The notes: generated by a model from the sequence alone, not told the origin. DNA of 64,000 bases from Thiogranum sp963752745 (GCA_963752745.1 CAVWAK010000035.1:1-64000), one strand, 5' to 3'. Counted from the stretch's first letter, positions 9,218 through 18,415 are shown. Made by a program: numbers and translations.

Positions 9218-10003
9218 TTGGACAATGCGCCGGTGAAAGAAAACATCATTATCTACGAACAGCCCCTGAACGAACGTATACGCACTTTCCTGCGTCTGGA
9301 GTTCCTGTTCTCCCAGGCTTCCCAGCACCTGTACGATGAAAGTGAATGGGGGAGCCGAAACACGCTAAATAGCCTGCTCGATATCCTCAACATTTTCGGA
9401 CGCACCGAGCTGAAAACCGAGGCTCTGAAAGAGCTGGAAAAGCACGCCACCAAGCTGGCAAAGCTCAAATCCAACCCCGATGTAGACACCACCCGCTTGC
9501 AGAAGACCCTGTCAGAACTGGGCAGACTCGGCAACAAACTGCATGAATCCAGCGGGCCAATTGCTGCGGACCTGAAAGAAAACGAGTTCCTTAGCGGTAT
9601 TCAGCAGCGCATGGCCATCCCCGGAGGGACCTGCGACTTCGACCTGCCGGGTTACCATTACTGGTTGCAACAGCCGGCCAAGCAACGCACCCGGGACCTG
9701 GCCAACTGGCTGAAGCGTTTCGAGGTCATCGCGCAGGCCATTCAGTTGATTGTCAAACTGGTCCGGGAAAGTGCGGCAGTCAAACCGATTACAGCGGAAG
9801 CCGGCTTCTTCCAGAAAACCATGGATGCCAATCATCCCTGTCAGCTGGTCAGAGTAACAGTAGATCGCAAGGCACCCTACTACGCGGAAATCAGCGGTGG
9901 TCGGCACCGCTTCACAGTGCGCTTTCTGGAAGCACCCCGTCAGGACGGTCGCGTCAAACAAACGACAGACGATGTTAATTTTCAGCTGGAATGCTGCATC
10001 TAG
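9218..10003 (+). CDS. zapD: Cell division protein ZapD
   Basis: 261 residues from a TTG at 9218; a GTG at 9233 (KENIIIYEQPLNERIRTFLR) is an alternative and perhaps better start. The EQPLNERIRTFLRLEFLF opening and the CDFDLPGYHYWL segment are typical of ZapD, which crosslinks FtsZ filaments during Z-ring assembly. It follows coaE as in many gammaproteobacteria, but the usual next gene yacG is absent. Its stop shares CTAG with the stop of the convergent GNAT gene. Confidence 0.92.
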   Translation: MDNAPVKENIIIYEQPLNERIRTFLRLEFLFSQASQHLYDESEWGSRNTLNSLLDILNIFGRTELKTEALKELEKHATKLAKLKSNPDVDTTRLQKTLSELGRLGNKLHESSGPIAADLKENEFLSGIQQRMAIPGGTCDFDLPGYHYWLQQPAKQRTRDLANWLKRFEVIAQAIQLIVKLVRESAAVKPITAEAGFFQKTMDANHPCQLVRVTVDRKAPYYAEISGGRHRFTVRFLEAPRQDGRVKQTTDDVNFQLECCI

Positions 10004-10542
10004 CGAACTGTAACCTCCCTAAACGGTTCCAGAACCTGATTACCGGCATTTTGCGTCGCCAGAGTCGATCCCATTTTGGGCATTTTGAGTACGCGCACAC
10101 CCAGGTCGGTGGTATCGAGGGGTAAAAACCCGCGCCGCAAAAACATTTCGCAAGCTACCTGCGCCTGTGGTGCACAGCTGGCAAATATGTCGACATAGGG
10201 GTGCAGCTGTTTCAGCAACTCGTTATTCATGGCGCGGCCCACCCCCGCACCCCGACTTTCCGGAAAGACTGCAATCATCCAGATTTCATTGCCTGCGCCA
10301 GGCAGAATCGCGCTGTTGATTGCACACCCGGCAACGTCACCGTCCTGATCCCAGACCAACAACTGAGCCGGCAGGTCTTCATCCAGGCGGCGACCTTTCT
10401 TGCGAATGCTGTTGAGATTCTTGCGCAGCCCGGAACGATAGGGCTCCTCGGTCAGACGCTGGTCAAAACGTGCCTGTGCAGCCTCGGCGACCAGCAGTTG
10501 GTGCAAACCATCAATATCTTCGGACCTGGCGTTACGAAACAA
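10000..10542 (-). CDS. GNAT-family N-acetyltransferase
   Basis: About 180 residues. The acetyl-CoA-binding motif A is clear in IWMIAVFPESRGAGVGRAMN (~residues 85-104), followed by a CEMFLRRGFLPL beta-bulge region. The substrate is unknown. I chose the TTG at 10542, because AGGAG lies about 9 bases upstream; the frame is open to another TTG at 10557. It lies 46-60 bases after the large oxidoreductase in the same direction and converges with zapD. Confidence 0.8.
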   Translation of the reverse strand: MFRNARSEDIDGLHQLLVAEAAQARFDQRLTEEPYRSGLRKNLNSIRKKGRRLDEDLPAQLLVWDQDGDVAGCAINSAILPGAGNEIWMIAVFPESRGAGVGRAMNNELLKQLHPYVDIFASCAPQAQVACEMFLRRGFLPLDTTDLGVRVLKMPKMGSTLATQNAGNQVLEPFREVTVR

Positions 10543-10603
10543 CGATTCTCTCCTCAATTACCGCAGCCGCGATGATCTCTGCAATGACGGAACTTTTAAT
10601 CAC

Positions 10604-13600
10604 CTACAGCAAGATACGCTCAATACCACCGGCTTTCGTGTGCTCGACAAAACGCTTCTGCCAACCATCACCCAGGTGTTTGTTGGCAAGCTCAACGACA
10701 ATGTAGTCGCTTTCCAGGCCGGTATCCTCGGTGTAGCGCAACAGGCCCTGCTGACAGGCAGGACAAGACGTCAGCATTTTAACTTCGCCGTGAGCTACCG
10801 TATCCTGCCCGGTAAAGGCACGTATACCATCACGTAACTCCTCCGCCTTGCGATAGCGGAGCTGGGTGGAAATATCCGGCCGGGATACCGCCAGCGTCCC
10901 CGCTTCACCACAACAACGGTCCGATAACCTGACTTCCGCTCCCAGCAATTTGCCGGCGACCTCAAGCGGTGCATAGGTTTTCATCGGTGCATGACAGGGA
11001 TCGTGGTAAAGATACTGCTGGCCGTTCACGCCTTCAAGACTGACACCCTTCTCCATCAGGTATTCATGAATATCCAGCAGCCGGCAACCCGGGAAGATTG
11101 CCTCGAATTGATACTGCTGCAACTGATCCATACAGGTACCGCAAGACACAATCACCGTCTTGATGTCCATGTAATTCAGCGTATTCGCCACACGGTGAAA
11201 CAAGACACGATTGTCGGTACTGATGCGCTTGCCGCGCACCTGGTCACCGGCTGAATTTTGCGGGTACCCACAGCACAGGTAACCGGGTGGCAGCACAGTC
11301 TGTGCACCAACCTCATAAAGCATTGCCAGGGTCGCCAGACCGACCTCGCTGAAAAGGCGCTCCGAACCACAGCCGGGAAAATAAAATACCGCATCCGAGT
11401 CGTCGCCTTCTTCACTGACCTTGGCAGGATCGCGGAGAATTGGCACTATCTTGTCATCTTCCACACCCAGCATGGCACGTGTGGTCTGTGCTGGCAGATT
11501 ACCGGGCATAGGCCGTTTGACGAAATTAATCACTTGTTCGGTGACACGCATACGCCCGGTGGTTGCAGCAGGCAATGCCTGTGAACCACCGCTAACAAAA
11601 CCACGCAACAGTCGATAGGCCAGGCGCTGCCCCTTGTAGCCCCACTCGATCATGCCCTTGCGCATCAATTTGACGGTTGTCGGATCAGTAACATTGAGAA
11701 ATGCCATCGCCAGCCAGCTGGCGGGGCTGAAGCGTTTCTTGCCATGATTACGGAGAATGTTACGCATGCGCACCGAGACATCGCCGAAGTCAATATTCAC
11801 TGGACACGGACTCAGACACTTGTGACAGATGGTGCAGTGATCTGCCACATCATTCATCTCGTCGAAATGCCGGGTCGATATACCACGGCGGGTTTGCTCT
11901 TCGTACAGGAATGCCTCGATAACCACACCGGTTGCCAGAATCTTGTTACGCGGCGAATACAGCAGGTTGGCGCGCGGAATATGCGTAGTGCACACCGGCT
12001 TGCATTTACCACAGCGCAGACAATTGCGAATGTCATCATTCAGCGCTCCAAGCTCTGAGGCTTCCAGCAGCAGCGCTTCCTGTTCGACGAGACGCAACGA
12101 AGGCGTGTAGGCATTCCCCAGCCCCGAGCCGGCAAGTAACTTGTCACGATTAAACACACCATCAGGATCGATCCGGCGCTTGTACTCCGCAAAGGCTTCA
12201 ATGGCTTCAGGCTGCAGATACTGAATTTTTGTCAAGCCAATACCGTGCTCACCGGAGATGACACCTCCCAGCTCCGTTGCCAGCGCCATAATCCTGTCCA
12301 CAATATGCCCGGCCTCATGCAGCATTGCATAATCGTTGGAGTTCACGGGTATATTGGTGTGCACATTGCCATCGCCGGCGTGCATGTGAGTTGCCACGAA
12401 AAGACGACCGGAACGGACCTGCGCGTGAATACTATCGAGCCGGTCACGCACGGTTTCAAACTCACGACCGCCAAAGATTTCCTTCAGTGGCTGCTCGATA
12501 TCGCCCCGATAGGAAATGCGAAAATCGCGGCGCAACAGCAGATCAATCAGCCTGTCCCCATCACGCTGACATTCCCTTGCAGTTTCATCGAGCAACTGCA
12601 GACACGATTTCGCCGGTGATGCAAACTGCTCCAGCACAGCTTTCCAGTGAGCATCCACTCGCTCAAGGTGTTGCAATGCAGCACCCGTTTTAGCGGCAAC
12701 AATTGCAGCCCCTTCTTCGCTGTCTTCGAAATCCTCGTGCTGGTGCAGCTCCGGCAGGTCACCATTGAGGTATGCCTTCAATGCATCGATCATCGCCAGC
12801 TTGTTGCGAATCGAATACTCGATATTGATGCATTCGATGCCCTGGTTGTAATCGTTCAGACGCTCCAGCGGTATGACGACATCTTCGTTTATCTTGAAAG
12901 CATTGGTATGTGCGGCGATCGCTGCAGTACGCGCGCGGTCCAGCCAGAACTGGTGGCGCGCCTCGGGACTGACGGCGATAAAACCTTCACCGTCGCGCTG
13001 GTTGGCCAGGCGCACCACAGCAGATGCTGCCTCGGCGACGTCATTTTCATCGTCACCGGCAATATCCAGTAGCAACACCATCTTCGGTAACTCACGGCGC
13101 GGTGCCTTGGTACTGTACTTCACGGCTCGAATATAGCGCTCGTCGAGGTGTTCAAGACCCGCCATAACAACGCCGTGTTTTTCATCCAGGTAATTCTTGG
13201 TCTCGACTATGGCTGGCACAGCACGCGATACATCCGTTCCAAAGAACTCCATGCACACTGTCCGGGTGTGCTGTGGCATACGGTGAACAACAAACACAGC
13301 GGAGGTTATCAGGCCATCACAACCTTCTTTCTGTATGCCCGGCAGGCCACCAAGAAACTTGTCCGTTACATCCTTACCCAGGCCCTCCTTGCGCATACTG
13401 GCACCGGGCATGCGCAAAACTTCTGTCTCACCGTAGGGCGTCACCCCGTCGCGCGCATAGCGCTGCACACTGAACTTTACCTCGGCCTGCTCATGAATTT
13501 TTCCCAGGTTGTGATTCAGGCGCACGGTTTCCAGCCAATCGCCGTCAGGCGTAACCATGCGCCAGGACACCAGGTTATCCAGTGCGGTACCCCACAGCAC

Positions 13601-14456
13601 GGCTTTCTTGCCACCGGCATTCATGGCGACGTTACCGCCAATGGTGGATGCATCCTGTGAAGTCGGATCAACTGCAAAGACGTATCCGGCCGCCTCGGCA
13701 CGCTCGGATACACGCCGCGTCACCACACCGGCTTCGGCACGCACAGTCGCTACTGTATGCTCAACGCCATCCAGCGTTTGCATAACCACTTCACCAAGTG
13801 CCTCGAGCTTTTCCGTATTGATCACCGCTGTATCGCCATGCAGCGGCACAGCACCACCGGTGTAACCTGTACCACCGCCGCGCGGTATAATAGTCAGACC
13901 AAGATCAATACAAGCGCGCACAATATCGGCAACTTCCTGCTCGGTATCCGGACTGATTACCACGAAGGGCAATTCAACACGCCAGTCAGTCGCATCGGTC
14001 GCGTGCGAGACGCGCGCCAGACCGCCAAAATCTATATTGTCATTGCGCGTAATCCGCGCCATGCGACGACGAATACGCGCACGCAGCTCTCTGGACTCTG
14101 GAAACCAGCCTGCAAAAGCACTGACGGCATCGCGCGCCCGGTCGACCAGGCGCAGTGCAGTCGTCATTGCCATTTGCGCGCGCCACAATCTGATCGAGCC
14201 GGTGGTGCAACGCATGCGTCAAAGATTCAAAACGCTTGCGATTTTCCAGCAAGTCATCCTGGATATAGGGGTTACGGGTAACCACCCACAAATCGCCGAG
14301 CACTTCGAACAGCATACGTGCCGAACGACCGGTACGGCGCTCGGCACGCAAGCCCTCTATCACCTGCCACATCTCTTCGCCGAGAAACCGCAGCACGATT
14401 TCACGATCGGAAAAAGACGTGTAGTTATAGGGTATTTCGCGAATTCGATGCGGCAT
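10604..14456 (-). CDS. Large DUF3683 FAD/Fe-S oxidoreductase (D-lactate dehydrogenase-like), one frameshift
   Basis: About 1283 residues if one base is corrected. Order: DUF3683 N-terminus (MPHRIREIPYNYTSFSDREI); FAD-binding type 4 domain (IIPRGGGTGYTGGAVPLHG); FAD-linked oxidase C-terminal domain (HMHAGDGNVHTNIP, GEHGIGL); two 4Fe-4S motifs (CLRCGKCKPVC and CTICHKCLSPC); and two CCG heterodisulfide-reductase-like domains (CCGYPQ, CCGEAG). It probably oxidises a 2-hydroxy acid such as D-lactate or glycolate and passes electrons to the respiratory chain. The first ~95 residues (from 14456) are in another frame than the rest; the break lies between about 14150 and 14190 where ANGNDD should join ALRLVDRARDAV. 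The same fusion exists in other proteobacteria; the substrate is not known here. Confidence 0.85.
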
Positions 14457-14491
14457 GAGGTGTGCGCAGTGTGCTGGAGAACAGGACCGCT

Positions 14492-14497
14492 ATTGTA
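14492..14497 (-). promoter_or_regulatory. Putative promoter of the large oxidoreductase (extended -10)
   Basis: On the minus strand TGCTACAAT gives a good -10 (TACAAT) with the TG extension, 36 bases before the ATG at 14456. No convincing -35 is seen. Confidence 0.35.
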
Positions 14498-14580
14498 GCA
14501 GTTTTTAGGGCACGCCTGATTAATCCATGCGTGCGCCAGGAACATGCTCGATCGCACCCAGGTAATCCCGGGGCAACGAG

Positions 14581-15582
14581 TCAGTAATCTTCGAGGTAGG
14601 GTACCGTTAGCCGGTAAGGCGCATGCAGATCATAGATGTGCACTGAACCGTCGTCCGATGAACTCGCAACATAACGCCCGTTCGGGCTAAACCGTGCTCG
14701 CTGACCACACAGCGCATGCGTCTGCAGCCTGCGCTCCACCTGCAGGCTGGATGCATCGTAGAGTAACAACTGTGAATCCGTATCACGCCCAAGACTGACC
14801 CAGCGGGCGCCGTCAGGACTGATATCCACGGAATTGACTTTACCCAGGTGCTCTGTTGCCTGTTCCTCCAGGCGATCGGTATCCAGTTGCCACACCAGCA
14901 ACCTGAACCAGCCACCCGCAAGTAATAGCTTGTCATCCGGCGAAAATACCAGGTCGCGCGCCTTGCGACTCGGTCTCTTCAGTTCGACACGCTGCTTCAA
15001 GTCAGCGTCGAGCAGAAACACATGACCGGTGGCCGATGACACTGCCACGCGCTCGCCTGAATGACTGATGGCTACCGAAAGGGGTGATTCAAATGGATAC
15101 TGCGCCGTCAGTTCGAGCGCCGGCAGACTGACTTTATTTATACCACTGGCATTGATAACCAGCAGCCAGGCCCGATCGGGCGCAATCACCATATCACTGG
15201 CAGCGGAAAACTGCGCGCCAGCCACCTGTTGGCGTGCATTAATATCATTGACCACAAGCAAACCACTGCTATCGACACTGACCACTTGCTGCTCATCCAG
15301 CCAGCCCAACCCTGTCACCGGTTGCTTGTGCGCATCCAGCCCATACAGTTCATCGCCATCCTCAACCGACCATATTTTTATCTTGCCACGATAACCACCA
15401 CTGGCAATGCGCTGGCTGCCGGGGTCAAAAGCAATACGCCAGGCACCTGATTCATGGACCCGGGCAAGATCAACGTTCGGTGCCTGGGTCGCCATGGGTG
15501 CACATGCGGACAGCAACACGCCAAAAAATGCCGCAAAAAAAACGGGGCCCGAAGGCCCCGTTCTGACTTCCGTTCGACTCAC
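14581..15582 (-). CDS. WD40-repeat lipoprotein
   Basis: 333 residues from a GTG at 15582. The n-region has arginines (MSRTEVR), followed by a hydrophobic stretch and a lipobox LLSAC with Cys27, so it should be lipidated. The rest is a run of WD40-like blades (IASGGYRGKIKIW, LLLAGGWFRLLVWQL, YVASSSDDGSVHIYDL), predicted to form a beta-propeller for protein contacts. Function unknown. The codons for residues ~8-15 lie inside the terminator hairpin of the upstream porin gene, and there is no clear ribosome binding site, so the start is uncertain although the signal peptide needs this region. Confidence 0.7.
   Translation of the reverse strand: MSRTEVRTGPSGPVFFAAFFGVLLSACAPMATQAPNVDLARVHESGAWRIAFDPGSQRIASGGYRGKIKIWSVEDGDELYGLDAHKQPVTGLGWLDEQQVVSVDSSGLLVVNDINARQQVAGAQFSAASDMVIAPDRAWLLVINASGINKVSLPALELTAQYPFESPLSVAISHSGERVAVSSATGHVFLLDADLKQRVELKRPSRKARDLVFSPDDKLLLAGGWFRLLVWQLDTDRLEEQATEHLGKVNSVDISPDGARWVSLGRDTDSQLLLYDASSLQVERRLQTHALCGQRARFSPNGRYVASSSDDGSVHIYDLHAPYRLTVPYLEDY
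15535..15561 (-). terminator. Intrinsic terminator of the porin gene
   Basis: On the minus strand ACGGGGCC-TTCG-GGCCCCGT is followed by T8, a strong rho-independent terminator, 27 bases after the porin stop. The hairpin overlaps the start of the WD40 lipoprotein reading frame. Confidence 0.88.
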
Positions 15583-15587
15583 GTCGA

Positions 15588-16707
15588 TTAGAAGGAGTGA
15601 CGCATACCCAGGGAGAAGATGTCGTCTTCGCCCTTGTCGTCATAGTCGACGTTGCCGTAACCGGCAAACACAGGGTGCGCTTGCTGAACTTGTGGTACGC
15701 AGCAATACGCCATGCATCGTACTCTTCCAGGTCGTCACGGCGGTATTCGGACCGATCACCGTCCACACCATCGGAGTCGACTGCCGTGACCGTAGTCAGC
15801 ACCGATCAGGTTGTTGCCGATGGTGTAGGTAGCGCCAACGCTCTAGATGTCTGCACCATCATCATTGGAAAAACCATCGCGGCCATTGACAGTATCGCCG
15901 ATACCGTTGTTAGCGCTGACCGCTGATCAGGCCCATGTCCATTTCGTAAATACCGTGGAACGAGAACGCATTCCAGGTGTACTTGGCCAGGAACTGGGCA
16001 GCAGCTGCATCTTCGTCACGCTGAGTGTCGATATAGGATGCTGCGGCGTAGATATTGCCACCCTTGTACTGGATGCCCAGGCTGTAGGGGTCGTCATCTT
16101 CACAGTCTTCGACAGCATTACAGGTGAGGGGCAAGGCCTTCATCCTGCTTGTCGCTATCAAACTGGTAGGTAGCAGTAGCGCTGAAACCACTCCAGGAGG
16201 GCGAGTCATAACGCACGATGTTGGTACCACGACCCTGACCTTCTTCACCCTTGCCGGAGTGCAGGTTGGACTGCAGACCAGAGCACGTGACTGCAGGTTG
16301 GTGCGGTAGAACGCGTCGATCTTGCTGCCCGGTGATTTGTAGGCTGTGGAGGTCGTACCAAAGGTCAGCTTACCAAAGCGTTCCATCTTGATACCAAGTA
16401 CTGGTCACGGCCACTCAGGCTGCCGCCTTCTGTAACATCCGACTGGTATTCCATTTTGAAGAAAGCGGACATACCGTTGCCCAGATCTTCAGAACCCTTG
16501 ACGCCAATCGATGACGTGTTGGAATTCAGGTTGATGTCGTCTGAAAATCCAGCAGCGGTACCGTTTAAGTCACCGGTGCTGACGTCAGAATCGACGGCAT
16601 CCATTTCCACAGTCATCTTACCGTAGAGTTTAACGTCTGCGCTGGCCAGGCCCATTCCGCCTGCCAGTCACCAGACCCATTGCAGTAGCAATCAGTTTTT
16701 TGTTCAT
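15588..16707 (-). pseudogene. Outer-membrane porin (Gram-negative general porin family), multiply disrupted
   Basis: The ATG at 16707 (MNKKLIATAMGLV, signal peptide, GAGG upstream) and the C-terminal IFSLGMRHSF with aromatic last residue mark the ends of a ~372-codon porin. Between them the family is clear: ASADVKLYGKM, SSIGVKGSEDLGNG, ERFGKLTFG, NIVRYDSPSWSGFS, YKGGNIYAAASY. The reading switches frame at about 16666, 16398, 16278, 16130, 15925, 15795 and 15685; most switches are a single base gained or lost in runs of G or C. One frame also meets an in-frame TAG near 15843. No intact porin can be made from this sequence. Decay or dense base errors are both possible. Confidence 0.85.
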
Positions 16708-17050
16708 GAGAGAACTCCTCGTTTACTTGAGCTTAACTTAGCACAGGATAGTCATTACGAGTTCGAAGCTTAGCGTAGACTCTGACAGTAATGCAACAAG
16801 TTTTTTCAAAAAAACCACAATACATGTTTTATGTATCTTTATTGCAACACAAGAGAGAAAAATAGCGCCAAATCCTTGTCGAGACTCGTAGTTAATCAAA
16901 ACCCATGTCGCATTGCGACGTCAGCTTTTTGACGACAGAAATACAGGAAACTTTAGTTTTGTGACCAAAAATACAACAAATATTGAATGTTATTTAGAAG
17001 AGGAAGACGCGTCAGGATGGGAAATATTCCACCACTGAAAGAGGCCCAAC
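16708..17050. other. AT-rich region upstream of the porin
   Basis: 343 bases without a coding sequence. It should hold the porin promoter; I see no convincing consensus pair. T/A-rich tracts lie at 16800-16850 and 16960-17000. Confidence 0.4.
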
Positions 17051-17073
17051 AAAAAGCCCCGCTATGCGGGGCT
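17051..17073 (-). terminator. Intrinsic terminator
   Basis: AGCCCCGC-TAT-GCGGGGCT stem of 8 bp; on the minus strand it is followed by T5. It is the last of three hairpins downstream of tRNA-Gln. Confidence 0.7.
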
Positions 17074-17077
17074 CCTT

Positions 17078-17136
17078 CATAAAACCAAAACCCGCCTGTG
17101 GCGGGTTCCGGTTTTATTGGCTGGCGGACAAGGATT
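17078..17136 (-). repeat. 59-bp direct repeat, distal copy (terminator plus tRNA-Gln 3' tail)
   Basis: Identical over 59 bases to 17232-17290. It holds the AACCCGCC/GGCGGGTT hairpin and the last ~20 bases of tRNA-Gln including CCA, but no rest of the tRNA. This copy is separated from the functional copy by 95 GC-rich bases. Confidence 0.9.
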
Positions 17137-17231
17137 ATTCGCCGCTTCGCGACTCACCCCTGCGGGGCCGGCTGCGCCGTTCAAGTTCGCTACGCTCACT
17201 TGTCGAACCTGAGGTTCTCATCCCTGTCCAC

Positions 17232-17290
17232 CATAAAACCAAAACCCGCCTGTGGCGGGTTCCGGTTTTATTGGCTGGCGGACAAGGATT
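17232..17290 (-). repeat. 59-bp direct repeat, proximal copy overlapping the tRNA-Gln 3' end
   Basis: Second copy of the 59-base repeat. Its right part is the real 3' end of tRNA-Gln; its left part is a terminator hairpin. Confidence 0.9.
17235..17261 (-). terminator. Terminator after rplM-rpsI-tRNA-Gln
   Basis: AACCCGCC-ACA-GGCGGGTT on the minus strand, followed by TTGGTTTTAT, 11 bases after the tRNA CCA end. An identical hairpin occurs at 17081-17107. Confidence 0.75.
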
Positions 17291-17345
17291 CGAACCTTGA
17301 TTAGAGGCGTCAGAGGCCTCTGTCCTGCCGTTAGACGATCCGCCA
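17272..17345 (-). tRNA. tRNA-Gln (anticodon CUG)
   Basis: 74 bases with encoded CCA. Acceptor stem TGGCGGA/TCCGCCA pairs perfectly. The anticodon stem is GAGGC/GCCTC with loop CTCTGAC (anticodon CTG). The T-arm is CAAGG-TTCGAAT-CCTTG and the discriminator base is G. It lies 15 bases after the rpsI stop in the same direction, so it is probably cotranscribed with rplM-rpsI. Confidence 0.95.
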
Positions 17346-17360
17346 AATTCAGGGGTGCTA

Positions 17361-17750
17361 TTAACGCTTGCTGAACTGTGGAGCGCGGCGGGCCTTGTGC
17401 AGACCGACTTTCTTGCGCTCGACCTCGCGGGAGTCACGTGTCACGAAACCGGCCTTGCGCAGCGGGCTGCGCAGCTCGCCATCGTAACTGATCACAGCGC
17501 GAGTAATGCCGTGGCGAATGGCACCCGCCTGGCCGGTGGTACCGCCGCCCTTTACCGTGCAGTTAACATCGAACTGCTCGTGCATATCCACTTTTTCCAA
17601 CGCCTGGCGGACAATCATGCGCGCCGTCTGACGACCAAAGTACTGATCCAGCGGCCGGCTGTTAACGGTGATCTCACCGCTGCCCTTTTTCAGGAAAACG
17701 CGTGCCGAGGAACTCTTGCGGCGACCGGTTGCGTAATAGGTATCACTCAT
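17361..17750 (-). CDS. rpsI: 30S ribosomal protein uS9 (S9)
   Basis: 129 residues, intact. It starts YYATGRRKSSSARVFL and ends with the basic tail KARRAPQFSKR that reaches the decoding site. Second gene after rplM with a 15-base gap, the usual operon. Confidence 0.98.
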   Translation of the reverse strand: MSDTYYATGRRKSSSARVFLKKGSGEITVNSRPLDQYFGRQTARMIVRQALEKVDMHEQFDVNCTVKGGGTTGQAGAIRHGITRAVISYDGELRSPLRKAGFVTRDSREVERKKVGLHKARRAPQFSKR

Positions 17751-17765
17751 AATTCAAATCTCTGC

Positions 17766-18194
17766 TTAGATTTCCAGCGCTTTAGGCTGCTGGGCGGCGT
17801 GCTGATGATCGGGACCCGCATAGATCTTCAGTTTGCGGTACATGGCGCGACCCAGCGGGTTTTTCGGCAACATGCCCTTCACAGCAAGCTCCAGCACCCT
17901 GCCAGGGGCCTTGGCCTGCATCTTTTCGAAGCTGATCGACTTCAGGTTGCCGATGTAACCGGTGTGATGATGGTACATCTTGTCGGTGGCCTTGCGGCCC
18001 GTGACGCGAATCTTGTCGGCATTGACTACGACAATATAGTCACCGGTATCCACGTGCGGCGTGTACACAGGCTTATGCTTGCCACGCAGGCGCATCGCGA
18101 TTTCGCTGGCCAGCCGGCCCAGGGTTTTGTCCGCGGCGTCGACAACAAACCAGTCGCGCCGGACTTCATGCGCTTTGGCACTGAAGGTTTTCAT
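17766..18194 (-). CDS. rplM: 50S ribosomal protein uL13 (L13)
   Basis: 142 residues with the conserved RDWFVVDAADKTLGRLAS opening and VYTPHVDTGDYIVVVNA. Starts at ATG 18194 with GGAG upstream. L13 represses its own operon in E. coli; the upstream leader here is unusual in holding a complete promoter-terminator unit. Confidence 0.98.
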   Translation of the reverse strand: MKTFSAKAHEVRRDWFVVDAADKTLGRLASEIAMRLRGKHKPVYTPHVDTGDYIVVVNADKIRVTGRKATDKMYHHHTGYIGNLKSISFEKMQAKAPGRVLELAVKGMLPKNPLGRAMYRKLKIYAGPDHQHAAQQPKALEI

Positions 18195-18238
18195 TGGATT
18201 CTGCTCCGAAAATTCGGTCGTTCTACAAAAGAGCGGGA

Positions 18239-18267
18239 ATAATACAGAAGCCCCCGGCGGGTTTCAA
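18239..18267 (-). promoter_or_regulatory. Promoter P2 of rplM-rpsI
   Basis: On the minus strand TTGAAA (18262-18267), 17-base spacer, TATTAT (18239-18244). It lies downstream of the leader terminator and 45 bases before the rplM ATG, so it can drive rplM independently of P1. Confidence 0.7.
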
Positions 18268-18281
18268 CGTATTCATTGGAC

Positions 18282-18312
18282 AAAAAAAAGCGCGACTGGA
18301 GGAGCCGCGCTT
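18282..18312 (-). terminator. Intrinsic terminator inside the region upstream of rplM
   Basis: AAGCGCG/CGCGCTT stem with an 11-base loop containing CTCCTCC, followed by T8 on the minus strand. It would end transcripts from P1 before P2 and rplM. Confidence 0.8.
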
Positions 18313-18380
18313 CAAAAACCACCAAAGGAGGATTGGAGGAATCTAACCGGCCAGTTAATTGGGGGCTGACCGATAAGACA
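18282..18380 (-). ncRNA. Candidate ~100-nt small RNA or attenuated leader upstream of rplM
   Basis: It lies between promoter P1 and an intrinsic terminator. The RNA would carry three CCUCC motifs: two in a single-stranded stretch (18325-18343) and one in the terminator loop. CCUCC can pair with Shine-Dalgarno sequences. No ORF of note. It could be an independent sRNA or a leader regulating rplM; the sequence alone cannot decide. Confidence 0.45.
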
Positions 18381-18386
18381 ATTAGA

Positions 18387-18415
18387 ATTTTATAATATTC
18401 TTTCCCAATTGTCAA
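18387..18415 (-). promoter_or_regulatory. Promoter P1 upstream of rplM leader
   Basis: On the minus strand a perfect -35 TTGACA (18410-18415), 17-base spacer and TAAAAT (18387-18392) within TATAAAAT. Near-consensus sigma-70 promoter. The rest of the 348-base gap up to the ferredoxin stop (18416-18542) shows nothing I can name. Confidence 0.75.

Noticed and set aside
17355..18242. A 295-codon plus-strand frame across rpsI and rplM
   Set aside because: Antisense of two conserved ribosomal genes; low-quality protein composition.
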